Shown here: positions 1 to 9,354 of the stretch, piece by piece
How positions within the stretch are numbered: position 1 is the stretch's first letter
Layout: each line of letters begins with the position of its first letter
Source of the DNA: Fodinibacter sp963811825
GTDB taxonomy: Bacteria > Actinomycetota > Actinomycetes > Actinomycetales > Dermatophilaceae
Length of the DNA: 64,000 nt
Assembly: GCA_963811825.1 (NCBI GenBank)
Contig: CAWESS010000032.1
Location: 1-64,000, forward strand
Direction: 5' to 3'
Made by a program: the position numbers and the translations under genes
The notes under the pieces: generated by a model
Told to the model about the DNA's origin: nothing
Seen by the model: the letters and a program-made list of their open reading frames with translations, nothing else
Database searches by the model: none

Positions 1-2
1 GA

Positions 3-52
3 CATCTGATCCTCAGATGGGCCCTGACCTGTGCAAACGCGGGTCAGGGCCC
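3..52 (+). terminator. Two nested hairpins, probable intrinsic terminator
   Basis: A 7-bp stem (3-9 with 13-19, 3-nt loop) is followed by a perfect 11-bp stem, 19-29 pairing with 42-52, with a 12-nt loop and then TTT. The short U-tract after position 52 favours termination of a plus-strand gene lying left of the window. That upstream gene is not visible, so the orientation is inferred. Confidence 0.6.
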
Positions 53-359
53 TTTCTGGGAATTGGGGACACAACGCAGTGCTGACGCGATCGCGTTTCG
101 AGTGCTTTCGTAGCCGTCGGATCGCGAGGCTGCTAACACCTTGCTACGCAGCGGTCGAGAACTGCCCGGTACGGAGCGGGATGAACGATCTCTCGCGGCG
201 TACTGCTGAGCACGAATCGGCACCAGCGAGGACAGGTCAGGACGACACGCCTGTTCGTGCGGCAACAGATGATGCACCAGTTGCCACGTCTGCCACGGCT
301 GGTAGGTACGGTGTGCGACAGGCCCGAGCCGGACACGGATCGAGAGGACATCGCTGACG
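53..359. other. Non-coding stretch before the methyltransferase gene
   Basis: No reading frame here has convincing protein character in either strand, and I recognise no RNA gene. The short frames present are rich in Arg and Ser, as expected from chance reading of GC-rich DNA. It presumably contains the promoter of the downstream methyltransferase, but no clear -10/-35 pair stands out. Confidence 0.4.
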
Positions 360-1241
360 ATGAGGATGGACAAGCGCCTAATCCGGCGGATGCGCAGGGT
401 TGCCACCGCAGCCCGGTACGGCACGACCGACCCACACAGGAAGCCAGCCCCTCCACCTCAGGTCACGCCAGTGCCGACTCCCAAGTCCCTCAGCGGCGTC
501 GACTACGAGGGCGCTTGGGACAAGTACGCCGCAACCTGGCGCGGGAGGTTCCCCGACGCCGAGTACCTTGGCGATGAGTGGCAGGGCACTGAGGCGGGGG
601 CAGCGGAGAACATCGCTGAGTACGTCGAGCTGATCGAGCGGACGTTCATCGCTCCCTATGTGAAGTCTGACGACCACGTCCTCGAGATCGGCGTCGGCGG
701 GGGGCGCACCGCCCTGCTGCTGCGCAACCGCGCGGCGCACGTGACCTGCGCGGACATATCCGCTCGCATGCTCGGAGCCGCCCGCGAGCGGCTCGGCGAC
801 GAGCGAATGTCCTACGTGAAGCTCGATGGGCGCACGCTCGAGGGGATCCCTGACGCCAGCATCGACTTCCTCTTCTGCTTCGACACGCTGGTCCACATGG
901 AACCCCGCGACATCTTCAACTACCTGGTGCGCATCCCCACCCTCATGCGCGGACGTCGGCTCGTGCTGCTGCACCACGGCGACATGCTCACCGAACGCGG
1001 CTGGGCCCGCTTCCTGCGGGAGTACCAGCACAACCTCATGGGTCGCAGCGGCTCGGCATTCTCCGTGATGACCGGCAGCATCATGCAGCGATTCCTCGAC
1101 CACCTGGGCTACGAGGTCTTGGTCAAGGACACGACGTCCGTACCCAGGGACTGCGTGTGGGTCGTGCGCGCGCCCGAGCCGAACGCGTCAGTGGTGCCCC
1201 CACCTCCAGGACAACTGCCGAGGCCTGAGAGCGACGCCTAG
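360..1241 (+). CDS. Class I SAM-dependent methyltransferase
   Basis: This predicted cytoplasmic protein of 293 residues should transfer a methyl group from S-adenosylmethionine to an unknown acceptor. The Rossmann-like core is visible: motif I VLEIGVGGGRT at about residues 105-115, an acidic residue closing strand 2 (VTCADIS), and the motif IV region FLFCFDTLVHME. The first 45 or so residues are basic and Pro-rich and look disordered. A second ATG two codons downstream is an equally good start; a GAGAGG element lies rather far upstream. It stands alone next to a transposase remnant. The middle segment with a conserved-looking H-H-G-D suggests a relative of the sugar- or cell-wall-linked methyltransferases, but the substrate cannot be read from the sequence. 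Confidence 0.8.
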   Translation: MRMDKRLIRRMRRVATAARYGTTDPHRKPAPPPQVTPVPTPKSLSGVDYEGAWDKYAATWRGRFPDAEYLGDEWQGTEAGAAENIAEYVELIERTFIAPYVKSDDHVLEIGVGGGRTALLLRNRAAHVTCADISARMLGAARERLGDERMSYVKLDGRTLEGIPDASIDFLFCFDTLVHMEPRDIFNYLVRIPTLMRGRRLVLLHHGDMLTERGWARFLREYQHNLMGRSGSAFSVMTGSIMQRFLDHLGYEVLVKDTTSVPRDCVWVVRAPEPNASVVPPPPGQLPRPESDA

Positions 1242-1341
1242 CCAAGCCCCTTCACCGAACCACCGTCCCCGCGACGACCACCCCTGTCTCGGTCAGCGCT
1301 GCTCTCTCCACGCTTGTGGACGCGACAGCGTCCGACCATGC

Positions 1342-1797
1342 TCAACAGGCGCTCGACCGGCCCCGCCCAAAGCGCTGACCGACGCCGAACGGGCGCAGGT
1401 GCTGGCGGTGCTGACCAGCGACCGGTTCGCCGACAAGTCGGTGGCCCGAGCTGGTGGCGACCAGGCCCGCGGTGTACTACGACCTGTACGTGGTGCTCGA
1501 CATCTGATCCCGCTACGTCGTGGCGTGGACCGTCGCCGCACGCGAGGACGCCGAGGCCGTGCTCGAACAGGCGATGGGTGTGCACGGCATCCCCGACGTC
1601 GTCCACGCCGACCGGGGCACCTCGATGACCACCAAACCCGTCGCGCAGCTCCTCGTCGACCGGAGCGTGACCCGCTCGCACTCCCGCCCGCACGTGTCCA
1701 ACGACAACCCCCACAGCGAAGCGCAGTTCAAGACGTTGCAGTACGCCCCGGCCTTCCCCGGCGAGTTCGGATCCCTGGCTGACGCCAGAGCCTTCGG
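1342..1797 (+). pseudogene. Decayed DDE (rve-type) transposase fragment
   Basis: Two frames together spell part of an IS3/IS481-like integrase-core transposase. The upstream piece ALTDAERAQVLAVLTSDRF is typical of the segment before the catalytic core. After a frame change comes YYDLYVVLDI, a TGA stop at about 1505, then SRYVVAWTVAARED and the catalytic-core segment GIPDVVHADRGTSMT. The frame then runs through RPHVSNDNPHSEAQFKTL to about 1797, where similarity stops before the usual C-terminal glutamate helix and the tail. The N-terminal helix-turn-helix, the C-terminus and the inverted repeats are not found. It is therefore a fragment without activity, marking past IS insertion beside the accessory genes. 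Confidence 0.75.
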
Positions 1798-1966
1798 CGA
1801 GAGAAGATCGTGGAAGCGGAGCTCCCTCGGGATGCCGATCAGCGGCTTTCGCGGCGGTGATGGCCCGCCGGCCCCCTGTGTCGACCACAGCCGGTGCCGC
1901 ACGAAGCATGAGGGCCATGCCGGACATTTCCGCAGATCCTTGGCAGGCACGATCTACCCTTCGAGG

Positions 1967-2335
1967 CTAGTCGACCTGCTGCCGTGCAATGCCGCCGGGC
2001 ACGCCGTTTGTGAACGCACGTCCACGCACGGGCCGCCTACCCACCCGAGTCTGCGCGACGAGGTCAACGAACTCGCCTACCGTCACACCCGCCTCCAGCG
2101 GGTGCCGGAACAGCTCCTCACGTCGCACGAGGTAGCGGTTTCGGCGACCCACCCGCAGGCGGATGATCACCCCAGCCCGTTCAAGGTCGCCGACGATCTG
2201 CTGCGCGGCTCGCTCAGTGATCCCGATGCTGGCTGCGACATCGCGAAGAAGGACGTCGGGATCCGCAGCCAAGCACACCAGCACGTGTCCATGGTTGGTC
2301 AGGAACGTCCAGCAATCCCTTCTCACACGAACCAC
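1967..2335 (-). CDS. Small winged-helix (MarR/ArsR-like) transcriptional regulator
   Basis: A 122-residue protein with the pattern of the small actinobacterial winged-helix proteins that carry WTFLTNHGHVLV near the N-terminus. The recognition region is DVAASIGITERAAQQIVGDL followed by a wing (VGRRNRYLV) and a short dimerisation tail. It likely binds DNA as a dimer; no metal or ligand site is obvious. The chosen start is GTG at 2335 because similarity begins within a few residues of it; no strong ribosome-binding site is seen. It is transcribed away from the multicopper oxidase gene, so it could control either itself or that gene, but this is only inferred from position. Confidence 0.75.
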   Translation of the reverse strand: MVRVRRDCWTFLTNHGHVLVCLAADPDVLLRDVAASIGITERAAQQIVGDLERAGVIIRLRVGRRNRYLVRREELFRHPLEAGVTVGEFVDLVAQTRVGRRPVRGRAFTNGVPGGIARQQVD

Positions 2336-2760
2336 GATAGGGGAAATGCGCTTCGGGACGTCGGCATTGTCGTGTACGCCTCACTGTGCCGCAACTCGAA
2401 CCGGTCCGCACGATTGAAACAGTTCGAACCCATGACGCGCTCGCGGCCGTCGCGAGGCTGTGACCTGCATGTTTCACGAATGCTGATTCCGGTACGAGGC
2501 TTCTCTTGTGACCAGCATCACGGGGGTCCTACGGTCCCCAGTACCGCGCCGCAGGGACGCGGACCGCAGGGGCAAAGGGACCAGTCATGTCACGAACAGC
2601 GTGCAGCACATCCACAACCATTCACACGGGCCCGGCGACGGTCGCCGCGCAGGCCATCACGGCGCTCCCCGGCGAGGCGGCCACGGCCGCGTCTTCGCAC
2701 CCGGGGAAACTGCCAACCCGCCACGGACCATCGCGCATCACCTCGACAGGGGCACGGCGA
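2336..2760. other. Intergenic region between regulator and multicopper oxidase
   Basis: About 425 bases between divergently arranged genes. Reading frames here are short and without domain signatures. It should contain promoters for the winged-helix regulator (minus) and the oxidase (plus). I see no clear terminator, repeat or RNA element. Confidence 0.35.
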
Positions 2761-5700
2761 TGAACAGGCTCAGAGGCGTGGCTGCCTTCGCGGCCATCGC
2801 CTTGCTGCCCATGGCCCTGGCCACCACGTCCGCCGCCACCTCCGCCGGTGTCGGTGTCGGTGTCGTCGTCTCCGCGCAGCCCGATGACAAGAACCGCTAC
2901 AAGGAAAAGGCAAAGAACGTCAAGGAGAAGCAAGAGAAGAAGGTCGACCAGTCCGACCGCGACGCCGCAGCGGCCCGCGCCCTCCAGGACGGCGCGCTCA
3001 ACCCGCTGATGGTGGCTGCGGCAGCCGCACCTGCCGCACCGGGCGACGCCCCGAGGTATTTCAGCCACCCCAACTACGCGAACAGCCCCTTGCCGATGGT
3101 CACCACGTCACCGAGCGCCGAGACGGTCATCGGCAACGGGCTCATCGATCGGCAGTACGCCACCGATGCAGCGGACACCGTGTTCGTGGTGCTCGAGAGC
3201 CCACTGACCGACGGACTGCTCACTGGCTTCAGGGTCTGGAACCAGGCGAATGCTGATCCTGCTCTGGCGTCGGCCGGCAAGTCATTCCATGCCTACGTGA
3301 TGCGACCGACCACGACTGCCAACGAGTACTCGGTCGTATTCGACAGCGGCTTGTTGAGCATGCCAGCCTTGACCGACCCGGCCGTCAGTGAGCTTGCGAA
3401 CTTCGCCGTGGCCAACCTGGCTGTCCAGGCGGGGGACCGGCTCGCGTTCTACGGGCAGGGCATCCCGTTCGACGACGGTCCGGGTACGGACGACGTCTTC
3501 TACCCCTCGCCGCAGAGCCCCTCCAGGGCGCGACGGTCACACTGCCGTCCACGGCATTCCCTGCCTACGCAACGCCCGCACCTACTCCTTCGCCGCAAGC
3601 GTGGTGGGCCCGGACGAGGTCACCGTCACGGGCGGGATGAAGAAGTTCGTCGACCCGCTGCCGAGCAGCTCTGACGTCGCGGTGCCGGACACAACGACCT
3701 ACCCGGGGTCCGACTACTACGAGATCGGTTTGGTCGAGTACTCCTGGCAGAAGCATGCACTCCGACCTACCCGCGACGACCAAGCTGCGCGGCTACAAGC
3801 AGCTCAACGGCGGCCCGAGGGACCCCGAGCTACCTCGGCCCGGCCATCGTGGCGGAGAAGGACCGGCCAGTGCGAATCAAGTTCAAGAAACCAGCTGCCC
3901 TCCGGCGCGGACGGCAACCTCTTCCTCCCGGTCGACACCACGGTCATGGGTGCGGGCATGACGCCCGAGGGCCACCAGTTCATGGAGGACAACCCCGACA
4001 TGGTGGACCCCCAGGTTCCCATGCGCAACGACCCCGCCACGAAGAACGCCATGGTGGCTGAGGGCCACTGCTACTCGGACAACCGAGCGATCATCCACCT
4101 GCACGGCGGGATCACCCCGTGGATCTCCGACGGCACGCCACACCAGTGGATCACCCCGGCGAACGAGGACACCCCGTTCCCCCAGGGCGTGAGCGTGAAG
4201 AACGTGCCCGACATGACGAACGTCGACGACCCGAAGGACGGCGTCCAGACCTTCTACTACACCAACGCCCAGAGCGCGCGGCTGATGTTCTACCACGACC
4301 ACTCGTGGGGCATCACCCGCCTCAACGTGTACGCCGGCGAGGCCGCGCCGTACATCATCCAGGACCCGACCGAGCAGGCCCTGGTCGGCGGCCGGGACCA
4401 TCCCGGACGCGGCGTCGACGATCCCGCTCGTGATCCAGGACAAGACCTTCGTGCCCAGTGACGCCCAGCTCGCGCAGCAGGACGAGACGTGGGACAAGAC
4501 GGCCTGGGGCGGGGAGGGCAGCCTCTGGCTGCCCCACGTCTACTCGCCGGCGCAGAACCCCGGAGACGCCTCTGGCGTCAACGCCTACGGCCGCTGGGCC
4601 TACGGGCCGTGGTTCTGGCCACCGACCGCCAACGTGGAGCACGGACCGATCGACAACCCGTACTTCGATGCCGCGTGCGACCCCGAAGCGGGCTGGTGCG
4701 AGCCGCAGAAGATGCCCGGCGTGCCGTACAACTCGATGGGCATGGAGGCGTTCATGGACACCCCCGTGGTCAACGGTGCGGCCTACCCGACGACGACGCT
4801 GGAGCCCAAGCCCTACCGGTTCCGGATCCTCAACGCCGCCAACGACCGGTTCCTCAACCTGTCGCTGTACCAGGCAGTCGACGCCAACGGCGCCGTGTGT
4901 GACGGCACCACCACCACCGGTGAAGGAGAGCACCGGGGTCGCCTGCACCGAGGTGGCACTCAACCCGACCGAGGTCGCTGCCGCACTCGAGGACCCCACG
5001 GTCTTCCCGACGCCGGTCGCCGGCACCAAGGGCCCCGACTGGGTCGTCATGGGCACCGAGGGCGGCTTCCTGCCGGCCCCCGTCGAGGTGCCCGCGCACC
5101 CGACGACCTGGGTGAACGACCCGACCGTGTTCAACGCCGGGAACGTCGACCAGCACTCGCTGCTCGTCGCCCCGGCCGAGCGCTTCGACGTCGTCGTGGA
5201 CCTGTCGCAGTACGCGGGCCAGACACTGATCGTCTACAACGACGCCCCGGCGGCCTTCCCGGCACGCGACCCTCGCTACGACTACTACACCGGCAACGGC
5301 GACTACCGCGACTCCGGTGGCGCGTCGTCGACCCTTCCGGGGTACGGGCCGAACACCCGCACCGTCATGCAGATCAAGGTGGCGGACACGACGCCGGCTC
5401 CCGCGTTCGACGTCGACGCGCTCAGGCCGCGTTCGCCCACAAGGCCGACGGCTCGGGCGTGTTCGAGAAGGGACAGAAGCCGATCGTCGTGGGCCAGGGC
5501 GAGTACAACAGCGCCTACGGCACCACGTTCCCGACGAACGGTTCCCTCAACGGCAACGTGCAGATCTTCGACACGTCGCTGACATTCAACCGGCTCGTGG
5601 ACCCGGACGCGGCCACGGCACCGGGTGCACCGTTCGACACCTCCACGGAGACCGAGCGGCTGACGATGAACCTCAAGCCCAAGATGATCCAGGACGAGAT

Positions 5701-7030
5701 GGGTGAGGCGTTCGAGGACGAGTACGGACGGATGAGCGGCTTCCTGGGCGTGGAGACACCGAATGCCCAGGCTGGGCTGCAGAACATGATCCTGTACGGG
5801 TTCGCCATGCCACCCACCGAGGTGCTTGACGGCATCCAGCTGCCACCGGGCATGGAGGCCACCCCGATCGCCCAGGCGGACGACGGCACCCAGATCTGGA
5901 AGTTCACCCACAACGGGGTCGACACGCACCCCATCCACTTCCACCTCTACGACGTCCAGCTGCTCAACCGGGTGGGCTGGGACGGCATCATCCGCAAGCC
6001 GGAGGCGACCGAGCTGGGCTGGAAGGACACCGTCCGCATCAGCCCGCTGGAGGACACCATCGTCGCGGTGCGGCCGATCATCCCACCGATCCCGGCGGAG
6101 TGGGGCGGCCTGCCCAACAGCGTCCGGCTGCTCGACCCGTCCATGCCGGCCGGGGCCTACCTCGCCAACACGACGCAGCAGGAAGCGCTGGGCCTTCCCC
6201 TCATGGCCTTCAACCCCGACGGCGAGCCGATCGACGTCGTCAACCATCTCGTCAACTTCGGCTGGGAGTACGTGCTCCACTGCCACATCCTCAGCCACGA
6301 GGAGATGGACATGATGCGCACCCAGGCCGTGGCGGTGAACCCGGTGGCTCCGACGTTCGGCTCCGCCGTCCGCTCCGGGAACGGCCCGAACCGTCAGTAC
6401 GCGATCAGCTGGACGGACAACTCGAAGAACGAGACAGCCTTCGTCATCGAGCGGCGCGTCGCGGGCTCCACCGGTCCGTGGACCCAACGCGCCGTCGTCC
6501 GGACCGAGGATCGGGTCAACATGACCACTCTGCCCACTGGTTCGACGGAGACGGGAGCGGCCACCGGGCCGGCCTCGTACATCGACCGGATCGGCAACAC
6601 GAACACCCTGTACGAGTACCAGGTCTACGCGATCAACACGGTCGGGGACACGTGGGACTACTCAGACCCGGCGTTCAACAACCTCCCGGCAGGGGCGGGC
6701 TTCCCGACCATCACCGTGGACAGCCGTGGCACCGGGCAGCTCGCCGGCGACCCGGTCGCGGCGCCGACCAACCTCAGCGGAACGCTCACCGTGAAGAACC
6801 GGAAGTCCTCCACGGTGGCCCTCACCTGGGTGGACAACTCGGCCAACGAGACCGGGTTCCTCATCCAGCGCACCAACAGCGACGGCACCAACGTCGTGAA
6901 CGCCACGGTAGGTCCGAACACCAGCACGTTCACGCAGACCGTGACGTCGGGAGTGGCCTACCTCTACCGGGTGCACGCCTTCAGTGCCACCACCCAGTCA
7001 AGCTGGTCCAACAGCCTGCGGCTTCCCTGA
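2761..7030 (+). CDS. Secreted multicopper oxidase with fibronectin-III tail (frame-broken)
   Basis: This is a large exported oxidase, about 1420 residues if the frame is restored. An N-terminal signal peptide (ATG at 2761) is followed by a charged Lys/Glu stretch and a roughly 170-residue region I do not recognise. All four copper-binding motifs of the family are present: HLHGG (near 4098), YHDHSW (near 4293), HPIHFH (near 5929) and HCHILSHEEMDMM (near 6282). Two fibronectin type III-like domains follow, from about 6350 and 6770, each with the WTDNS/WVDNS strand. Such enzymes couple one-electron oxidation of metals or phenols to reduction of oxygen to water. Frame changes occur near 3520, 3750-3880, 4400, 4920 and 5430. 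Because homology continues across each, I keep one gene; it could instead be a real pseudogene. Confidence 0.8.
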
Positions 7031-7055
7031 CCCCCTGCGGTAGCTGACAGGACCG

Positions 7056-7097
7056 GGAAGGCCCGGGTGGGTGCAAAGGCATCCGCCCGGGCCTTCC
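7056..7097 (+). terminator. Terminator after the multicopper oxidase gene
   Basis: A 19-bp stem (7056-7074 with 7079-7097), perfect except for two G-U wobbles, closes a 4-nt AAAG loop. It begins 26 bases after the oxidase stop codon. There is no U-tract, which is common for actinobacterial hairpin terminators. Confidence 0.7.
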
Positions 7098-7257
7098 GCA
7101 GTGAATCAGCTTCATGGTCGACAGGGGCGCATTGGTCATCACCCAGGTGGGAGCGACCTCCGTTGTCGCCAGCGCGTGGACGACCAGCACCGTCGGGGAT
7201 CCCCGGGAACGCCCGGTACTTCGACATCTGATCGAGGCGCACTGTCTCCGGCGGTGA

Positions 7258-7321
7258 CCGGGAACGGCCCCTGACCCTGCGCGACGTCGACGACGCCGCC
7301 CGGGTCAGGGGCCGTTCCCGG
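7258..7321 (+). terminator. Perfect 20-bp inverted repeat just upstream of a small gene
   Basis: Positions 7258-7277 pair perfectly with 7302-7321 around a 24-nt loop. The right arm ends next to the TAGCCT hexamer (7323-7328) that looks like the -10 element of the downstream gene. It may insulate that promoter from upstream transcription, acting as a second terminator, or it may be a protein-binding palindrome. No U-tract follows on either strand. Confidence 0.5.
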
Positions 7322-7334
7322 TTAGCCTGTGGCC

Positions 7335-7826
7335 ATGGGGAGCGACCCGCGGCGCCTCGACGGGCTACGGCCCGACGAGAGGGTGGCCGCCCTCCTCCTC
7401 GAGCACGCGACGGGGGGCACGGTCCGCGCCCACGACATCGGCACGCGCCAGGGCGCCTACGACCTCCACCTCACCCTGCCGGGCGGTCGGACGGCGGCCG
7501 TGGAGGTCACGACCCACGAGGCACTGCCACCTGATCTCACCGACCTGCTCTGCGTGCCGCACGTCGCCCGACGGGTCGCCAAGGTGACGGCCGCCCGCGG
7601 CGTCGATGAGCGACACCTCTTCGTCGGCATCGGTGCGGGTGCGCTGCCGGATGCCGGGCGCCCCCCGACCGCTGAGCCCGCGCCACTGTCCGGTGGGCCG
7701 GGTTCGGTGACCGAGCAGACCGAGGTACCCCAGGGCCTGACGCGGGTCTGGGTCACGACCGTCGAACCGGGCGCGCCGCTGCGGTCCTGGTCACGGCCGG
7801 AGGGCTGGCGGGACCACCCCACCTGA
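7335..7826 (+). CDS. Hypothetical protein with possible PD-(D/E)XK-like core
   Basis: A 163-residue cytoplasmic protein of unknown function. The only suggestive signature is YDLHLTLPGG followed by AAVEVTTHE at about residues 38-60, an arrangement (Asp, then Glu-x-Thr on the next strand) resembling the core of restriction-endonuclease-fold nucleases. The usual Lys is absent, so this is weak. ATG at 7335 is preferred over GTG at 7329: a TAGCCT -10-like hexamer ends 6 nt before the ATG, which suggests a leaderless transcript. The C-terminal third is Pro/Gly-rich. It is not obviously linked to its neighbours. Confidence 0.6.
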   Translation: MGSDPRRLDGLRPDERVAALLLEHATGGTVRAHDIGTRQGAYDLHLTLPGGRTAAVEVTTHEALPPDLTDLLCVPHVARRVAKVTAARGVDERHLFVGIGAGALPDAGRPPTAEPAPLSGGPGSVTEQTEVPQGLTRVWVTTVEPGAPLRSWSRPEGWRDHPT

Positions 7827-7840
7827 GACCGGTCTCGCCA

Positions 7841-8524
7841 TCAGAACCCGCCGAAGTCTCCGCCCCCGAAGTCGCCGCCACCGCCGCCCCAGTCGCCACC
7901 GCCACCACCCCAGCCACTGTCGCCGGCGCCGCTGTCGCCACCGGCCCAGTCGGTGCCGCCGTCTGCGCCCATCTCGTCACCGGAGGCGTCGCCAGCGCCG
8001 GCCCCGGTGTCACCGCTCTCCTGGGCCTCGGGGCTCGCGTCGTACCCACCGAGCAGCGAGTCGGCGATGACCGACCCGACGACGACGCCGGCGATCGTGC
8101 CCATCATCGAGCCGGCGAGCATGCCACCCATCCCCATCCCGGCGCCGCCGAACGAGCCTCGGGAGAACGTGTTCTGGAGGGTGCCGGGTTGGCGCATCTC
8201 GGCGCGGGTCGCCGCACGCGCGAGGTCTGCGGGTTCTGCGGATGTCCCGGCCTCCCCCGGCGCTGCCGTCGACAGCTCCTGGAGCAGCTGCTGCCGCTGT
8301 GCCGCTGACAGCGACGCGAAGGCCTCGGCGTGCAGGGCCTCGAGCTGCTCGGGAGGGGCCGTGCGCAGCAGGTAGCGGTAGCGAGCCAGTGCCCGCTCGT
8401 CCTCGGTGGCGCCGGGAGCCGGCGGAACGTCACGTCCCGGTGCCGAGCCGTAGCCGGGCACGGAGCCGGACTGTCGCTGCTGCTCGGTGGGGGTGCGGCC
8501 CAGCAGTCGGTCGAGAAATCCCAT
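7841..8524 (-). CDS. Hypothetical protein with glycine-rich C-terminal tail
   Basis: A 227-residue protein. The N-terminal MGFLDRLLGR looks like an amphipathic membrane-associating helix. The middle carries a compact helical segment (residues about 45-95, RYRYLLRTAPPEQLEALHAEAF) followed by a Gly/Met-rich hydrophobic stretch (GGMLAGSMMGTIAGVVVGS) that could be one membrane segment. The C-terminus is a low-complexity Asp/Gly/Trp tail of GGGGDWGGG-type repeats ending in FGGGDFGGF. The start at 8524 is set by a good GGAGG ribosome-binding site 9 nt upstream. It is divergent from the small heat-shock gene. Related actinobacterial proteins are known only as hypothetical. Confidence 0.7.
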   Translation of the reverse strand: MGFLDRLLGRTPTEQQRQSGSVPGYGSAPGRDVPPAPGATEDERALARYRYLLRTAPPEQLEALHAEAFASLSAAQRQQLLQELSTAAPGEAGTSAEPADLARAATRAEMRQPGTLQNTFSRGSFGGAGMGMGGMLAGSMMGTIAGVVVGSVIADSLLGGYDASPEAQESGDTGAGAGDASGDEMGADGGTDWAGGDSGAGDSGWGGGGGDWGGGGGDFGGGDFGGF

Positions 8525-8627
8525 CGTGTCGTCCTCCGTGATCGTGCTGCCCCGGCGGGGCCGTCTCCCACCCAACGGTGCCACGGGCGGGCCCGGTTCC
8601 CCACCCCGGATGCCGAGCGATTCCCAC

Positions 8628-8677
8628 TTGACTTTGAGTGGGCCACCGGTCGTAAAGTTGAGTTGTCAGCACTCAAC
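8628..8677 (+). promoter_or_regulatory. hsp20 promoter with HAIR operator (HspR site)
   Basis: An inverted repeat GTTGAGT-N7-ACTCAAC occupies 8657-8677 and matches the known HAIR consensus CTTGAGT-N7-ACTCAAG bound by the repressor HspR. A TTGACT at 8628-8633 and a TAAAGT at 8653-8658 could be the -35 and -10 elements (19-nt spacer). The operator overlaps the -10, so repression by occlusion is the simple model. The gene for HspR is not in this window. Confidence 0.75.
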
Positions 8678-8713
8678 TACGGGCGTCAGGCCCCTGACAC
8701 CACGGAGGAAACC

Positions 8714-9153
8714 ATGGCCACCACGTTCGACCCCTTCCGCGACCTCGACCGCATCCTGACCGGCTCCCTGCGCACCCCGGCTTCCGCGGCGATGCCGATG
8801 GACCTCTACCGGTCCGACGAGCACTTCGTCGCTCACGTCGACCTGCCGGGAGTCGATCCGGCGACGATCGACGTCGACGTCGAGGAGCGCACCCTGACCA
8901 TCCGGGCCGAGCGACGCGACCAGCCCGACGCGACGTGCAGTGGCTGTCGCACGAGCGGCCGAGCGGCACGTTCGCGCGCCAGCTCACCCTCGGGTACGGC
9001 GTCGCCCTCGACCGCATCCAGGCCGACTACCGCGACGGGGTGCTCACGCTGACCATCCCGGTCGCCGAGGAGGCCAAGCCGCGCAAGATCTCGGTGAGCC
9101 ACACCAACGGCCACACCAACGGCCACCAGGTCATCGAGAGCGAGACCGCATGA
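8714..9153 (+). CDS. hsp20: Small heat-shock protein Hsp20 (one frame break)
   Basis: An alpha-crystallin family chaperone of about 146 residues that holds unfolding proteins in the cytoplasm. The start MATTFDPFRDLDRIL and the crystallin core (FVAHVDLPGVDPATIDVDVE, then TLTIRAER) are in the first frame. After a break near 8932 the rest continues in another frame: WLSHERPSGTFARQLTLGYGV, a DGVLTLTIPVAE strand carrying the conserved I-x-I/V motif, and a His/Asn-rich tail ending at 9153. A missing base restores the frame, so a sequence error is likely. GGAGG lies 7 nt before the ATG. Regulation by HspR is predicted from the HAIR operator directly upstream. Confidence 0.85.
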
Positions 9154-9354
9154 GCGCCCCAGCTGCCGGAGCCTGCACCACCTGGAGGGGGACGGGCGCG
9201 TGCGCCTCTGAGGCTGACAGCGGGTGCACTCGTAGCACATCCGAGCGCTGTCGACAATGCCCCGATCTGATCATTGACACATCACAGAGAGAGGGCTCGA
9301 CTGGTCCCGAACGCGCGCAGGGGTACGCGCGGTCATCGAGTTTGGGACATCGTC

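Noticed and set aside
1342..1797. Functional insertion sequence
   Set aside because: In-frame stop, frame change, missing ends and no inverted repeats were found.
7090..7240. Possible remnant of a leuA start on the minus strand (KYRAFPGIP and APTWVMT)
   Set aside because: A few residues resemble the 2-isopropylmalate synthase N-terminus in two frames, but the catalytic DLRDGNQ segment is missing and the match is too short.
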